Source: Acidiflorens sp963841945 (GTDB lineage Bacteria; Acidobacteriota; Terriglobia; Terriglobales; Acidobacteriaceae). From it: a stretch of 64,000 bases of DNA. The stretch lies in contig CAWJFC010000007.1 in NCBI GenBank assembly GCA_963841945.1, positions 124,001 to 188,000 on the forward strand, in the 5' to 3' direction. A model generated the notes under the pieces. It did no database searches. It was not told the origin of the DNA and saw nothing but the letters and a program-made list of their open reading frames with translations. Both the position numbers and the translations under genes were made by a program. How positions within the stretch are numbered: the stretch's first letter is position 1; each line of letters opens with the position of its first letter. Of this stretch, positions 53,426 to 63,000 are shown in pieces.

Positions 53426-55545
53426 CTGCTGGCTCGTCGCCCTCCGACGATCGCGTTCGCGTTCTGAAATACGGCAAGTGCTTCGCCGTCTTCAATCGCT
53501 ATGGCGACATCGAGCCCCTAGGCCTGGGCGAACACGGCATTTTTTTTCACGGAACGCGGTATCTTTCCGAACTTGCCTTGCTGCTTTGGCAGTCGCGTCC
53601 TCTCCTGCTCAGCTCCATCGTCAAATCCGACAATTTTGTCTTTACTGCGGACCTTGCCAACGTTGACGTCAGCGAAAATCAGCAGGTTGTTATTCCCCGC
53701 GGTACCCTGCACATCGTCCGCTCCCGTTTCCTGTGGCAGGGGGTCGCGTATGAGAAGTTTGAAATTTGCAATTACGGTTTACAGCGCATTGAGCTTCCCC
53801 TCAGCGTCGCCTTTGCCGCCGACTATGCCGACATTTTTGAAGTGCGCGGCACACGCCGCGAACGCCGCGGCCGGCGCCTCGATGACGAGATCGGTGACGC
53901 TTCGGTCACTATGGCCTATGAAGGCTTGGACAATATCGTCCGCACGACTCGCATCGAGTGCAGCCCTACGCCCCGCCGCATCAGCTCATCGGACATCCAT
54001 TTCGAAGCCTCGCTCGATCCCGGGCAATCGCAATCGTTTCATCTCACGGTGGTTTGCGACCCCAAGTCATCGCGACTAGTCACCGGTTACGAGCGCGCTC
54101 TAGTCTCGGCTGAGAGCGAAATCAAAGCGGCCTGCGCAACCATCTGCCGGATTTCCAGTTCGAATGATCGCTTCAATCGCTGGATCAAACGTTCGGGCGC
54201 CGATGTTGAAATGATGATGCTCGGTAACCCAGAGACAAATTATCCTTACGCGGGCGTTCCCTGGTTCAGCACCGTGTTCGGGCGCGACGGAATTATCACC
54301 GCTCTGCAAATGCTGTGGGTTGCTCCTTGGATCGCAAAAGGAGTGCTGGAATTTCTCGCCTCGACGCAGGCGACCGAATTGGATCTTGCCAATGAAGCGC
54401 AGCCTGGAAAGATCCTGCACGAAACGCGCCGCGGCGAAATGGCCAATCTTGGCGAAGTCCCATTTGGCCGTTATTACGGCAGCGTCGATAGCACTCCCCT
54501 CTTTATTATGCTGGCTGGTGCTTACCTCGATTACACCCAGGATACCGACTTCCTCAGGAAGCTCTGGCCGCACGTCGATCTCGCCCTCGAATGGATCGAT
54601 CGTTATGGCGACGTTGACGGTGACGGTTTCGTCGAATACGCGCGCCACGGCAACAAGGGCTTGATCCAGCAGGGCTGGAAAGATTCGAGCGACTCCGTCT
54701 TTCACGCCGACGGATCTTTAGCTAATCCACCCATCGCTCTTTGCGAAGTGCAGGGTTACGTATACGCTGCCAAGCTGGCTGCTGCCAGAATCTGCTCGGC
54801 TCTCGGCGACTCGCAACGCGAGTCCACGCTTCAAGACGAGTCTCGGAAAATTCAAGATCGCTTTGAAGAGGCGTTCTGGTGCGACGAAATTTCAACCTAT
54901 GCCCTCGCTCTCGATGGCCAAAAACAGCCGTGCCGGGTTCGCACCTCAAACCCCGGCCACTGCATGTTCTCAGGCATTGCCAGCCAGCAGCGGGCTCATC
55001 TGGTCGCCCACACTTTGATGAGCCGCGACATGTTTAGCGGGTTCGGCGTGCGTACGGTTGGCTCCGAGGAGGCTCGCTACAATCCCCTCTCCTATCACAA
55101 CGGTTCCGTCTGGCCGCACGACAATGCCATGATCGCCTCCGGTATGGCCCGCTACGGATTCCGCGACTTTGCCGGTCGTATTCTGATGGGTCTGCTCGAC
55201 GTGAGCAAAACGGTTGACCTGCACCGTCTGCCGGAACTCTTCTGCGGAGTTGATCGCCGCCCCGGCGAAGGGCCCGTCCTCTATCCCGTCGCGTGCTCGC
55301 CCCAGGCTTGGGCTGCGGGAGCGGTCCTTATGCTACTTGAGGCCTGTCTGGGCATTTCCATAGATGTCCAGAAAAAGCGGTTGGTGCTAAACCGGCCCTT
55401 TCTGCCCGAAGGAATTCCGCAACTCTGGATTCGGGGCCTTGGTATCGGCGACTGCCGTATGCACCTTTTACTTGAGCGCGACTCGGACTCGGTCGGTCTG
55501 CAGATTCTCGAAAAGCAGGGGGATGCTCAGGTTGTGATCGAGTGA
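53389..55545 (+). CDS. amylo-alpha-1,6-glucosidase (glycogen debranching enzyme)
   Basis: A 718-residue protein beginning at TTG 53389, 36 bases inside the GT4 gene. It has an N-terminal beta domain (LKYGKCFAVFNRYGDIEPLGLGEHGIFFHGTRYLS) of the GDE_N type and a C-terminal alpha/alpha barrel of the GDE_C type: GVPWFSTVFGRDGIITALQML at about 288-308, RHGNKGLIQQGWKDSSDSV, and YHNGSVWPHDNAMIASGMARYG. It would remove alpha-1,6-linked glucose from glucans. Next to the GT4 it may edit or degrade intracellular glycogen. Confidence 0.87.
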   Translation: MASTGITQQYYIAAGSSPSDDRVRVLKYGKCFAVFNRYGDIEPLGLGEHGIFFHGTRYLSELALLLWQSRPLLLSSIVKSDNFVFTADLANVDVSENQQVVIPRGTLHIVRSRFLWQGVAYEKFEICNYGLQRIELPLSVAFAADYADIFEVRGTRRERRGRRLDDEIGDASVTMAYEGLDNIVRTTRIECSPTPRRISSSDIHFEASLDPGQSQSFHLTVVCDPKSSRLVTGYERALVSAESEIKAACATICRISSSNDRFNRWIKRSGADVEMMMLGNPETNYPYAGVPWFSTVFGRDGIITALQMLWVAPWIAKGVLEFLASTQATELDLANEAQPGKILHETRRGEMANLGEVPFGRYYGSVDSTPLFIMLAGAYLDYTQDTDFLRKLWPHVDLALEWIDRYGDVDGDGFVEYARHGNKGLIQQGWKDSSDSVFHADGSLANPPIALCEVQGYVYAAKLAAARICSALGDSQRESTLQDESRKIQDRFEEAFWCDEISTYALALDGQKQPCRVRTSNPGHCMFSGIASQQRAHLVAHTLMSRDMFSGFGVRTVGSEEARYNPLSYHNGSVWPHDNAMIASGMARYGFRDFAGRILMGLLDVSKTVDLHRLPELFCGVDRRPGEGPVLYPVACSPQAWAAGAVLMLLEACLGISIDVQKKRLVLNRPFLPEGIPQLWIRGLGIGDCRMHLLLERDSDSVGLQILEKQGDAQVVIE

Positions 55546-56202
55546 GTTTGGTAACGAACTTACGCCGCCGACTGTCCAACTCAGACTCTCTCTCCCCTTG
55601 AGCCTACCTTCTTCATGATCCTGCCCCTCCATTCGGCAGAACCATCCCGTCCCGGACGCGAAGCATCTCAGCATTGCGCAACCCGCCGAGTGCGAACCTG
55701 CCTCGGCCTTGCGCACCAAATATAAATTCCCGTGCTCTACAAAACACTGTGCGACGGCGCCCATACGGCAGGTGCCGCTCTGGTGGCCGACTCCTTCGAT
55801 GGGTATGCGCTTCCTGAAGTAAGCGTCCCGTCCGCTACCGGTGCAACCAGTCTGATCGGTCAGGCCTCCATCGACGTCAAGTACGATCCCTCGCGGGCAC
55901 AGTTCGTGATGGTGCCGGTCGAGAATGAGTTCACATCTTTGTCATATCTCGCGCGGGCGTTCTCAATCGACGGAATCAACCGGACCGTTCCCCAAAGCGT
56001 TTCCACCCGTCCAGTTTCCTCCTTACTCGCACGAAGGAGGTATGGCCGGCGACGAAACGGGAAACTTGATCTCACCTCATACGCTGGTCGGTTTCGGCGT
56101 GCCGTACGATTTGAGTGATGTCCGATAACTGGGCTCAGTGGGATCTCTACGGTACGTGGCTTGATCCGCCCTAGGAAGAGTAGCCGATGAGGAACCGGGG
56201 CG
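55546..56202. other. 657-base stretch without a clear gene
   Basis: A frame at 55732-56118 (plus, GTG start) could give a 128-residue product, but it lacks a ribosome site and a recognisable family, and its last third is arginine-rich as in out-of-frame sequence. The opposite strand shows no better candidate. No repeat or strong terminator is seen between the convergent glucan and polysaccharide operons. Confidence 0.5.
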
Positions 56203-57954
56203 CTATATAACCGGCGGCGGCATTTGCATGCTTCTTCGGATGAGTGCCGCCGCCAGGCGGGACCTTTTCAATATCTTTTGGAAGATATTGAGTCCATGGC
56301 TGGTATTGTGATCATGCCGTCTGTAGAGCAATAACTCTTCGTCAAGAAAGTGGCAACGCCCTCCAACAGCGGTATTTCTCAGCCCGATCCATGCGTCATG
56401 AAGAACGTGGCATCCGCGGGGAAATGGCAGAATACTCGCGAGAAGTGACGCCCGAAATGCCATCGTCGAGCCTTGAAAGCGGTTCGAAACGAGATTCGGC
56501 AGCATCCGGTGATCGAACGGCCTTCGAGCACACCTCTCATCGATGATCGTTCTGCCCCGCTCGTCAATCAATTTGTAGTTAGTCACCGCAAGAGTCGTGT
56601 CGGGTTGTTCACGGAAGACCTTCATCATCCGGGAGACTTTGTCCGGAGCCCAAATATCGTCCTGATCGCACAAGAATAAGATGTCCCCAGAGGCGCTACG
56701 CACCGCATCTTCAAAAGAGCATACGACTCCCTGCCGCTCTTGGTGTTCGATCAGGCGGATGCGCGCATCGCCAAATCCGGCAACAAGCTCGCTGGTAGAA
56801 TCGGAAGACTTGTCATCGATGACCACCACTTCGTCTTCAGGGGCAAGTTGGGGGAGGATCGAGGCAAGTTGTTCGACAACAAACCGTTCTCCGTTATAGG
56901 TTGCCATGCAAACTGAGATCTTTTGCCCGGCCTCGCCCTCATGAGCCCTCTTTTCATTCAACCATGGCCTTTCGGCCTCCATCTCGCCTTTCCATTCCTC
57001 GATTCGCCTCCGGCGCGAGACAAACAAGCGCCTCTTAATAGCCCGTGCGGTTTCACCCCGCAAGTCTTGCGACTTGCTGTCGAAAGCGGTTTTGCACCAT
57101 CGCCCAATCAGGCGGAGTGTTCGCTCACAGCCGGCAAGGCGATTCATCGAGATATCCCAGAACGCCGTTTCGGCCATAAGAATGTTGTGATAGCGCAAGA
57201 TGCTCATTCTCTTCGTTTGATCTAACATCGAGAACTCGTGGCCTACCTGAATATCCCCAGCGACAAACACCCGTTTCCCATACGAGTGCAATCGATGGAA
57301 TAAATAAGAATCGCAGTTATCCAGCCAGAACCATTGCGAGTAGCCGCGAATCTGCCGCAATGCACTTATGCGCAGCATGGAGCCGGAATTGAAAGCGAAC
57401 GTCGGATGCGAGGGAATGCCGATATACCCCTTGGGAAACCATCGCGGAACTGCTCCTGCCCAGAACCAGTTCGGCGAAAGCATTCTCCCATCGCCAATAA
57501 TCTGGGGCACAATGGCAGCAATCGACGACTCATTGCGGATTGCGTGCGCAATCGTCGCTACTCGCGTAAGGAAGTCGGGCGGCACTTCCGTATCCTGATC
57601 CAGTGTGATGAGCCATTCGCACTTATCACGCTGTGCCTGCTCAAGGGCGAAATTGTAGGCTGCGGCAAGGCCGTCGTTCCTGCAACTGGCATGACAGTCT
57701 ACATAGCCAGGCAGTATTGGAGGTTTGCCACCAACCGCTCCTGGCGTATTGTCATACAGCAGAATCCTCAAATCTCCAAGCTCAGGGGCAAGGTACGAGG
57801 CCGCAATGCGAAGCGTCCGAAATCCCGCAGACTCCAGCGCCATGATCCCATAGAGTGGAATGACGGCAAATATTCGTAATCCCGGGCGAGGATCGGGGGC
57901 CGTCCTGCACTCAGGCTGATTCTCCGTAACAGCGCGACTAAGCCGTTGCCCCAT
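56203..57954 (-). CDS. double-domain family 2 glycosyltransferase
   Basis: One protein of 583 residues with two GT2 domains. The first (about 26-320) is of the rhamnosyltransferase type: FAVIPLYG, LLYDNTP, WLITLDQDTEVPPDF. The second (about 349-end) starts KISVCMATYNGERFVVEQLASIL, then VVVIDDKSSDSTSEL and LFLCDQDDIWAPDKV. The two probably add successive sugars of the repeat unit. The start overlaps the stop of the polymerase gene by 17 bases. It is the last gene of the exopolysaccharide operon in this window. Confidence 0.88.
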   Translation of the reverse strand: MGQRLSRAVTENQPECRTAPDPRPGLRIFAVIPLYGIMALESAGFRTLRIAASYLAPELGDLRILLYDNTPGAVGGKPPILPGYVDCHASCRNDGLAAAYNFALEQAQRDKCEWLITLDQDTEVPPDFLTRVATIAHAIRNESSIAAIVPQIIGDGRMLSPNWFWAGAVPRWFPKGYIGIPSHPTFAFNSGSMLRISALRQIRGYSQWFWLDNCDSYLFHRLHSYGKRVFVAGDIQVGHEFSMLDQTKRMSILRYHNILMAETAFWDISMNRLAGCERTLRLIGRWCKTAFDSKSQDLRGETARAIKRRLFVSRRRRIEEWKGEMEAERPWLNEKRAHEGEAGQKISVCMATYNGERFVVEQLASILPQLAPEDEVVVIDDKSSDSTSELVAGFGDARIRLIEHQERQGVVCSFEDAVRSASGDILFLCDQDDIWAPDKVSRMMKVFREQPDTTLAVTNYKLIDERGRTIIDERCARRPFDHRMLPNLVSNRFQGSTMAFRASLLASILPFPRGCHVLHDAWIGLRNTAVGGRCHFLDEELLLYRRHDHNTSHGLNIFQKILKRSRLAAALIRRSMQMPPPVI

Positions 57955-59206
57955 CGATCAAACCTCCCGAAGACAAGACATAACGCTGAGCAAATGCTTG
58001 GATGGCAAACTGCAAAGCCGTAGAGAGCGGCACAAAGTTGTCGACGAAAAAGATATACGCCATACAGCCCAAAAAGATCGACGACGTCAAAAACCGCCGG
58101 CTCATTCCGCGCCGCATGATGTAAGCACATGCGATGCCAAGCACGATATTAATGAGGACGATGCCCGGGTAGGATAGGTCCATGTAGTAGGATGCGAGAT
58201 ATGTATGAACGCCATCCACGACATGGCTATAGCCGGTAACGCTGTCGTGCGGGCCGGCAGGCGTCCAGAATGCAGGCAGAGCGGGATAGAGGAACGACCA
58301 GGTGGGCCTCTGGAAGTGAAAACTATGGACGATCCAGCATAAGTTAGAAACAGGAATCGAGAAATATGAGATCGCCCAGAGCGAGATCATGGGCCACTCC
58401 CACAATTCGCGGCGAATCTGTAGCACCGCAAAGAAGCTCGATTGCGTGGTGCGGTTATTTCCGACCAGGCTCGCCAGGAATGCTAACCCCAGCAGCATGG
58501 CTCCCGCGCCGACGACTAACCTCTTTTTGTTAACGCGAGACGTGAGCGAATACACGAAGAATACCTGCAACAAAGCTGCCAGTATTTCCCCTCGTGTTAC
58601 ATATAGGAATAAAGAAAGCAATCCGAACGCCATGAGTGCTATCTTTCGCAGCCGCGACGGATCGAGCGATGAATTAACCACTATGGATATGAGGACCGGA
58701 AACAGAAGTTGCTTTAGCCGGCCGTATTCCAGATAGCTCGTCGTGTCAAATGACAGAAAGCCGAAGGCCGGTGGCAGCCCATCTAACTTCAGATTGACGG
58801 CCATGATTACAACGGCGACAGCAACAAGAATCCAGTTCAGCCGCCGCAACCGCCTGACGTTTAGGACATATTCCTGCACATCGCCTTGTGCCGCTTGATT
58901 CGGAAACAGCAATCGCACGAGGCCGTACCCAACAAGCAGCGAGACGAACGAAGCCGCGAAAAGGTAAATGGGCAATTCCATTGATGGATAGCTGTCATAT
59001 GAAACGTTGAAGGAAAGCGCAGTGAGCATCATCAGCCAGACAAGGACGAATAAAATTACAGGACGACAGTAAAATGGCAGAGCGGCATTTGGCCGGAGCA
59101 GGATTCGGCGCAGACACCAAGGCTCGTCCGCTGCCGACGGCCATGAGGGATAAGGAGCCGTAAATTCGGCGAATCTGCAATACGGTGGCAAGGTGAACTT
59201 GATCAT
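57938..59206 (-). CDS. O-antigen/polysaccharide polymerase (Wzy-like)
   Basis: An inner-membrane protein of 422 residues with about 11-12 helices. The long periplasmic loop near residues 280-330 (HFQRPTWSFLYPALPAFWTPAGPHDSVTGYSHVVDGVHTY) and the arginine-containing segments (YVTRGEILAALLQVF, VGNNRTTQSS) fit the oligosaccharide repeat-unit polymerase group. It would join lipid-linked repeat units at the outer face of the inner membrane. The flippase and transferases around it support this. Confidence 0.8.
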   Translation of the reverse strand: MIKFTLPPYCRFAEFTAPYPSWPSAADEPWCLRRILLRPNAALPFYCRPVILFVLVWLMMLTALSFNVSYDSYPSMELPIYLFAASFVSLLVGYGLVRLLFPNQAAQGDVQEYVLNVRRLRRLNWILVAVAVVIMAVNLKLDGLPPAFGFLSFDTTSYLEYGRLKQLLFPVLISIVVNSSLDPSRLRKIALMAFGLLSLFLYVTRGEILAALLQVFFVYSLTSRVNKKRLVVGAGAMLLGLAFLASLVGNNRTTQSSFFAVLQIRRELWEWPMISLWAISYFSIPVSNLCWIVHSFHFQRPTWSFLYPALPAFWTPAGPHDSVTGYSHVVDGVHTYLASYYMDLSYPGIVLINIVLGIACAYIMRRGMSRRFLTSSIFLGCMAYIFFVDNFVPLSTALQFAIQAFAQRYVLSSGGLIDGATA

Positions 59207-59214
59207 CGTCGCCG

Positions 59215-60192
59215 TCAGGTAGCGCTCTCAGAAGCCAGGAACAAATCGTGTCGCATCGAACTTAATCCGCGTGCGAACTGCGCATAACATGGGGCCAGGC
59301 TCAGCACGGCGCAGGCGCGTTCCATCGCATTGTCGGGAAGCTGGCTCCGTTGGCGCAGGAACGAAATCTTGTTCTCGATTGACGAGAGACATTCTTCAAA
59401 TCGCTCACCTGGTCGCGCGATCCAGCGATCACGTAGCGCCTCGAACTGAGTCGCCATAACAGTCAGCTTGCGGCGATCGCCAAGGCCAACGAGACGTCTC
59501 TCCGAGCCTTGTCGTCCGATCCCAAGTTGTTGTCTGGCGTGAACGCGGTAACGCACGAGCGGTTCCGCGACAAACGCCATTCGCGAATAGAGAATCAGCA
59601 TCCACGCGATCCACCCATCGTGAACCCACAAATCGCAAATTGGCAACAATAACTCGCGGATGGATGCCCGGAACATCAGCGTTGCGCCAGTAACCACGTC
59701 ATGTTTGAGAAGCAGGCGAATTGCAGCCTCGCGCGATAGGTCTCCCTCTTGCCCGAGGTGAAATCTATGAATCTGCCAAAGCCGTCTCCCCAGCGATCGG
59801 CCATAGGCATCAACGAGTGTCGCGTCAGAGAACACTCCTCCTATCGATGAGTCGGCGATACCTTCTAGCAAGCGTTCCAACTTGGTTGGCTCCCACACGT
59901 CATCCTGGTCACAGAGGGCGATGAAATCCCCATCGCACAGACCGATGGCCTTCTCGAAATTCTTCGTCGAACCAAGCCTCTCCTGATTTCTATGGGTTCG
60001 CACCGCAAAGGGCGCTCTGCGCGCAAAATTCTGCAGTATTTCGCCTGTCGAGTCCAGGGAACCGTCGTCGCACACCACCAGTTGGTCGGGCAGCCTCTTC
60101 TGTCGGGCAATGCTCTCCAGTTGTTCGAGCAGAAAGTTTTCACCGTTGAAGGTACACATCGCTACTGAGATCTTCCCGTTCACAATTCCCAC
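59215..60192 (-). CDS. family 2 glycosyltransferase
   Basis: A 325-residue GT2 enzyme: KISVAMCTFNGENFLLEQLESIARQ at about 7-31, VVCDDGSLDSTGE, and ALCDQDDVWEPTKLERL near 94-110 with the metal-binding acidic triad. It is close to the second domain of the double transferase gene. It would transfer one sugar to the lipid-linked repeat on the cytoplasmic side. It lies between the flippase and polymerase genes. Confidence 0.92.
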   Translation of the reverse strand: MGIVNGKISVAMCTFNGENFLLEQLESIARQKRLPDQLVVCDDGSLDSTGEILQNFARRAPFAVRTHRNQERLGSTKNFEKAIGLCDGDFIALCDQDDVWEPTKLERLLEGIADSSIGGVFSDATLVDAYGRSLGRRLWQIHRFHLGQEGDLSREAAIRLLLKHDVVTGATLMFRASIRELLLPICDLWVHDGWIAWMLILYSRMAFVAEPLVRYRVHARQQLGIGRQGSERRLVGLGDRRKLTVMATQFEALRDRWIARPGERFEECLSSIENKISFLRQRSQLPDNAMERACAVLSLAPCYAQFARGLSSMRHDLFLASESAT

Positions 60193-60213
60193 CCACGCGC
60201 AATACTAAGTACG

Positions 60214-61503
60214 TTAAGATGCAGTAGGCGTACTCAGTGCGCCTAGGCCGAGCAAATGTAAGCCTCGATGCCGAAGCGCCGCCCACATGCAGACAATGAT
60301 CGCGAATTCCACCGTTAGCACAGACGCGGCGGCCCCGACGGCGCCATAATGTCGAATTAAGACAATCGACATGCCAAGGCTTCCCAGACCCGCGACCACA
60401 TAGATGCGGCTCAGTTCCCGCTCGAGCCCAAACGGAATCATCGTCTGAATTCCGAGCACGTTGCTGATCGCGACGATGAAAGGCAACATTGCCATGCATC
60501 GAAAAATCGGAATACAAGCCTCAGCCATCCGGCCAACCACGAGATGCGCGACGGGTCCGGCAAACACGAACAACAAGAGCGACGGGATAAATGAAAGGAT
60601 GCCAATCCAGACAAATCCCTTCCGCAAAAACGCCAGCGCGAGATCGCGCGAGCGTCCCATGAGACTGTTCACGTGCGGATAGATGGCTTGGGTAATTGGG
60701 CCCAACATCGCTTGAATGCCGCGGACGATCTTTTCCGCTGCGCTAAAATAGCCTGCCTGCGCGTTTCCGGCAATAACTCCGACAAGAAATACATTGCTGT
60801 TTGTGTAGAACGACGTCGCGGCCGTCGAAACGAATAAGTGCCACCCGTCGCGCAACGTATTTATAACGTCACCGATGGCCGGTAATTGCGGAGCAATGGC
60901 GAACGTACGAATGGCAACTGCGAACCCTAGTAGACCGGCTGCGAACATTCCGCCCGACAAAATGCCCAGCGCGAGAACGTAATCATAGCTGTGGCGGACA
61001 AATAGAAACAAGGCCACCGCCGATGCCAGTTTTGTGCTGCCCGAGACAATTGAGATGTATTTCATCTGTTCCATACCCTGGAACAGCCAAATGGGGAATA
61101 AGACTGTCCCGACTACGGCTAAGTAAGCGGCCGCATAAAGCAATGGCTCCGCGCGGAAACGGGGGATGATGGTGATCAAGAGCGACAAAATGACAATGCC
61201 TAAGAACATAAGCAGAACTTTAAGAATGATGACGCACCAAAACAGGTTAGAAACCAGCGCGCGGTCAGAGCGAATTCTGGTGATTTGCTTTGTTGCGGAA
61301 AGGTTGAAACCATAGTCTGTGAGCACGACGAAATATTGCGCGAACGACTGGGCAAAGGCAATGAGCCCATAACGTTCGATTCCCAACACTCGAACGAGAT
61401 AGGGCAGCACAGCAAGCGGAACCAGATAATTCAGGCCCTGTAGCGAGAAGAGCCATAAGATATTCCGCACCACTCTGTGTTCAATATCTGTCAACCTCAT
61501 CAA
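60214..61503 (-). CDS. oligosaccharide flippase (Wzx-like)
   Basis: A 429-residue protein with about 12 helices. The start NILWLFSLQGLNYLVPLAVLPYLVRVLGIERYGLIAFAQSF is the PST/MATE-type polysaccharide exporter signature. It would flip the lipid-linked repeat unit to the periplasmic face. It stands 21 bases before the GT2 gene and 18 bases after the chain-length regulator gene. Confidence 0.92.
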   Translation of the reverse strand: MMRLTDIEHRVVRNILWLFSLQGLNYLVPLAVLPYLVRVLGIERYGLIAFAQSFAQYFVVLTDYGFNLSATKQITRIRSDRALVSNLFWCVIILKVLLMFLGIVILSLLITIIPRFRAEPLLYAAAYLAVVGTVLFPIWLFQGMEQMKYISIVSGSTKLASAVALFLFVRHSYDYVLALGILSGGMFAAGLLGFAVAIRTFAIAPQLPAIGDVINTLRDGWHLFVSTAATSFYTNSNVFLVGVIAGNAQAGYFSAAEKIVRGIQAMLGPITQAIYPHVNSLMGRSRDLALAFLRKGFVWIGILSFIPSLLLFVFAGPVAHLVVGRMAEACIPIFRCMAMLPFIVAISNVLGIQTMIPFGLERELSRIYVVAGLGSLGMSIVLIRHYGAVGAAASVLTVEFAIIVCMWAALRHRGLHLLGLGALSTPTAS

Positions 61504-61521
61504 GCGAATCAGCCACCTTTC

Positions 61522-62967
61522 CTAATCCGCCGACGATTGCCAATCGGGACACCGAGTCCCATGGGAAGTCCCTTGGCCCCTCGGGGCCACTGGTTGAGGA
61601 TCGCGTTCCTGGCGTTTCCCCGTCCCCTTCAACCAAACGACGGTGCGCGCCACCCACGGCGTACTCCGAATTGCTTGTGACACGTCGAGCGCCAGTCGCT
61701 TGCCAGGGTCTTCCGGATCGAGATCCTTCCAGCGCGACGAGGCGAGGGACCAGATGCATGCGCAGAGAAATCCAAAAAGAGTACCCAGAAGAATAAAAAG
61801 CAAGCGCGGAGGAAAAGACTTCTTCTCCGGGACGTCGGCGGAATCGAGAACCTTCACGCTCGGCACCTCGCGAGCCTCCTCTACCTTCGCCATCTCGTAT
61901 TGTTTGGTCAACGTCTCAAACACTACCTCCTCAACACGAGTGCGGCGGTAGAGGTCGGACCATGTTACTCCCAGGATAGGAAGCTCTCGAATCGTTGGAT
62001 AGTCGGACTGATCAGGGGTAGTCACAGCACCTGGCGAGGTTGCCGTGCTATTGGCAGCGGTAGGCACCTTTCCGCCCATCTTTTGCAATTGCCGGCGATA
62101 CTCATCGATTCTCGCCTGCAGACTTCGTACACGCACGTTGTTAGAGGTATAGATTTGTCGCAATCCCTCAAGCGTGGTCTCGGCCGCGATGAGTTGGCCC
62201 TCCAGGTTTGCCGCCGCCCCTAACATCGCCCGTCCTTGTTCTTTAACGTCCAATGCAGTGTTTTTACTTGCGAAAGCACTGAAGTCCTTCTCTGCCGCTT
62301 CCAGTTGCTCCTGCACCTCGCCGAGCCTGCCTTCCAGGAAAACCCGCTCCCGGTGGGCCGCTGATGTGTCGAGACCGGTGACAAGGTGATTCAGTTGACT
62401 AACATACTCGCGACCCATGGCCGCCGCTCGCTTGGCGCTTCGATCGCTCACTTTAATAGTAATTAGTCCGCTCTTCCTGTCCGCGCTGATGTCGGTGCGA
62501 TCTTCCAGATCCTCACGGGCATTCGCATAAGTGCGCGTACCGTAGACTTTGCGCAAATCGAATTTGTTCACCAGGGCGTTCTCAATCGTGTTACTGTGCA
62601 ACATCCCGACAAAGAGTTCACCGTTACTCTTTAAGCCGAATAACTCTCCGCTCAGGGACGCGAGCTCGCTCGAACCGCCCTTGGTGAGCGCTGCCAGTAT
62701 GGAGGATACGCCGCCGCCCGCGGAATCGGGCGGCATCAACCGAGTTGTCGACGTATACCGAACCGGGATCAAAAAGACGATAATAATGGACAAGGCCAGT
62801 ACAAAGAGCGTGCACTTATAAAGGAAAGTTCTGTCCTCCCAGAGCACTGTTAGTTTGCCCACTGTGCTACTGATATGCGGCGCCCGGGCCTCCACCTGGA
62901 TTAGATCCGGTCTCAAGCCTGTGGCATAACTTTGGGCGGCTCGCTTTGTAATGTGCTTGGGAGTCAT
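61522..62967 (-). CDS. polysaccharide chain-length determinant (Wzz/GumC type)
   Basis: An inner-membrane protein with membrane helices at about 50-70 and near 400-420, and a large periplasmic coiled-coil (EGRLGEVQEQLEAAEKDFSAFASKNTALD, LRQIYTSNNVRVRSLQARIDEYRRQLQKM) with the closing GNVR-type region (EELVFETLTKQYEMAKVEEAREVPSVKVLDSADVPE). It controls the length of the exported polymer. No fused tyrosine-kinase domain is seen. Start at ATG 62967 is chosen; TTG at 62985 is an alternative. Confidence 0.87.
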   Translation of the reverse strand: MTPKHITKRAAQSYATGLRPDLIQVEARAPHISSTVGKLTVLWEDRTFLYKCTLFVLALSIIIVFLIPVRYTSTTRLMPPDSAGGGVSSILAALTKGGSSELASLSGELFGLKSNGELFVGMLHSNTIENALVNKFDLRKVYGTRTYANAREDLEDRTDISADRKSGLITIKVSDRSAKRAAAMGREYVSQLNHLVTGLDTSAAHRERVFLEGRLGEVQEQLEAAEKDFSAFASKNTALDVKEQGRAMLGAAANLEGQLIAAETTLEGLRQIYTSNNVRVRSLQARIDEYRRQLQKMGGKVPTAANSTATSPGAVTTPDQSDYPTIRELPILGVTWSDLYRRTRVEEVVFETLTKQYEMAKVEEAREVPSVKVLDSADVPEKKSFPPRLLFILLGTLFGFLCACIWSLASSRWKDLDPEDPGKRLALDVSQAIRSTPWVARTVVWLKGTGKRQERDPQPVAPRGQGTSHGTRCPDWQSSAD

Positions 62968-63000
62968 TTTATCGGGCTGTGACAATAAGTGACTGTGGGA

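Noticed and set aside
55732..56118. 128-residue plus-strand frame in the gap after the debranching enzyme
   Set aside because: GTG start without ribosome site, no family, and arginine-rich tail typical of non-coding frames. Noted in the gap entry only.
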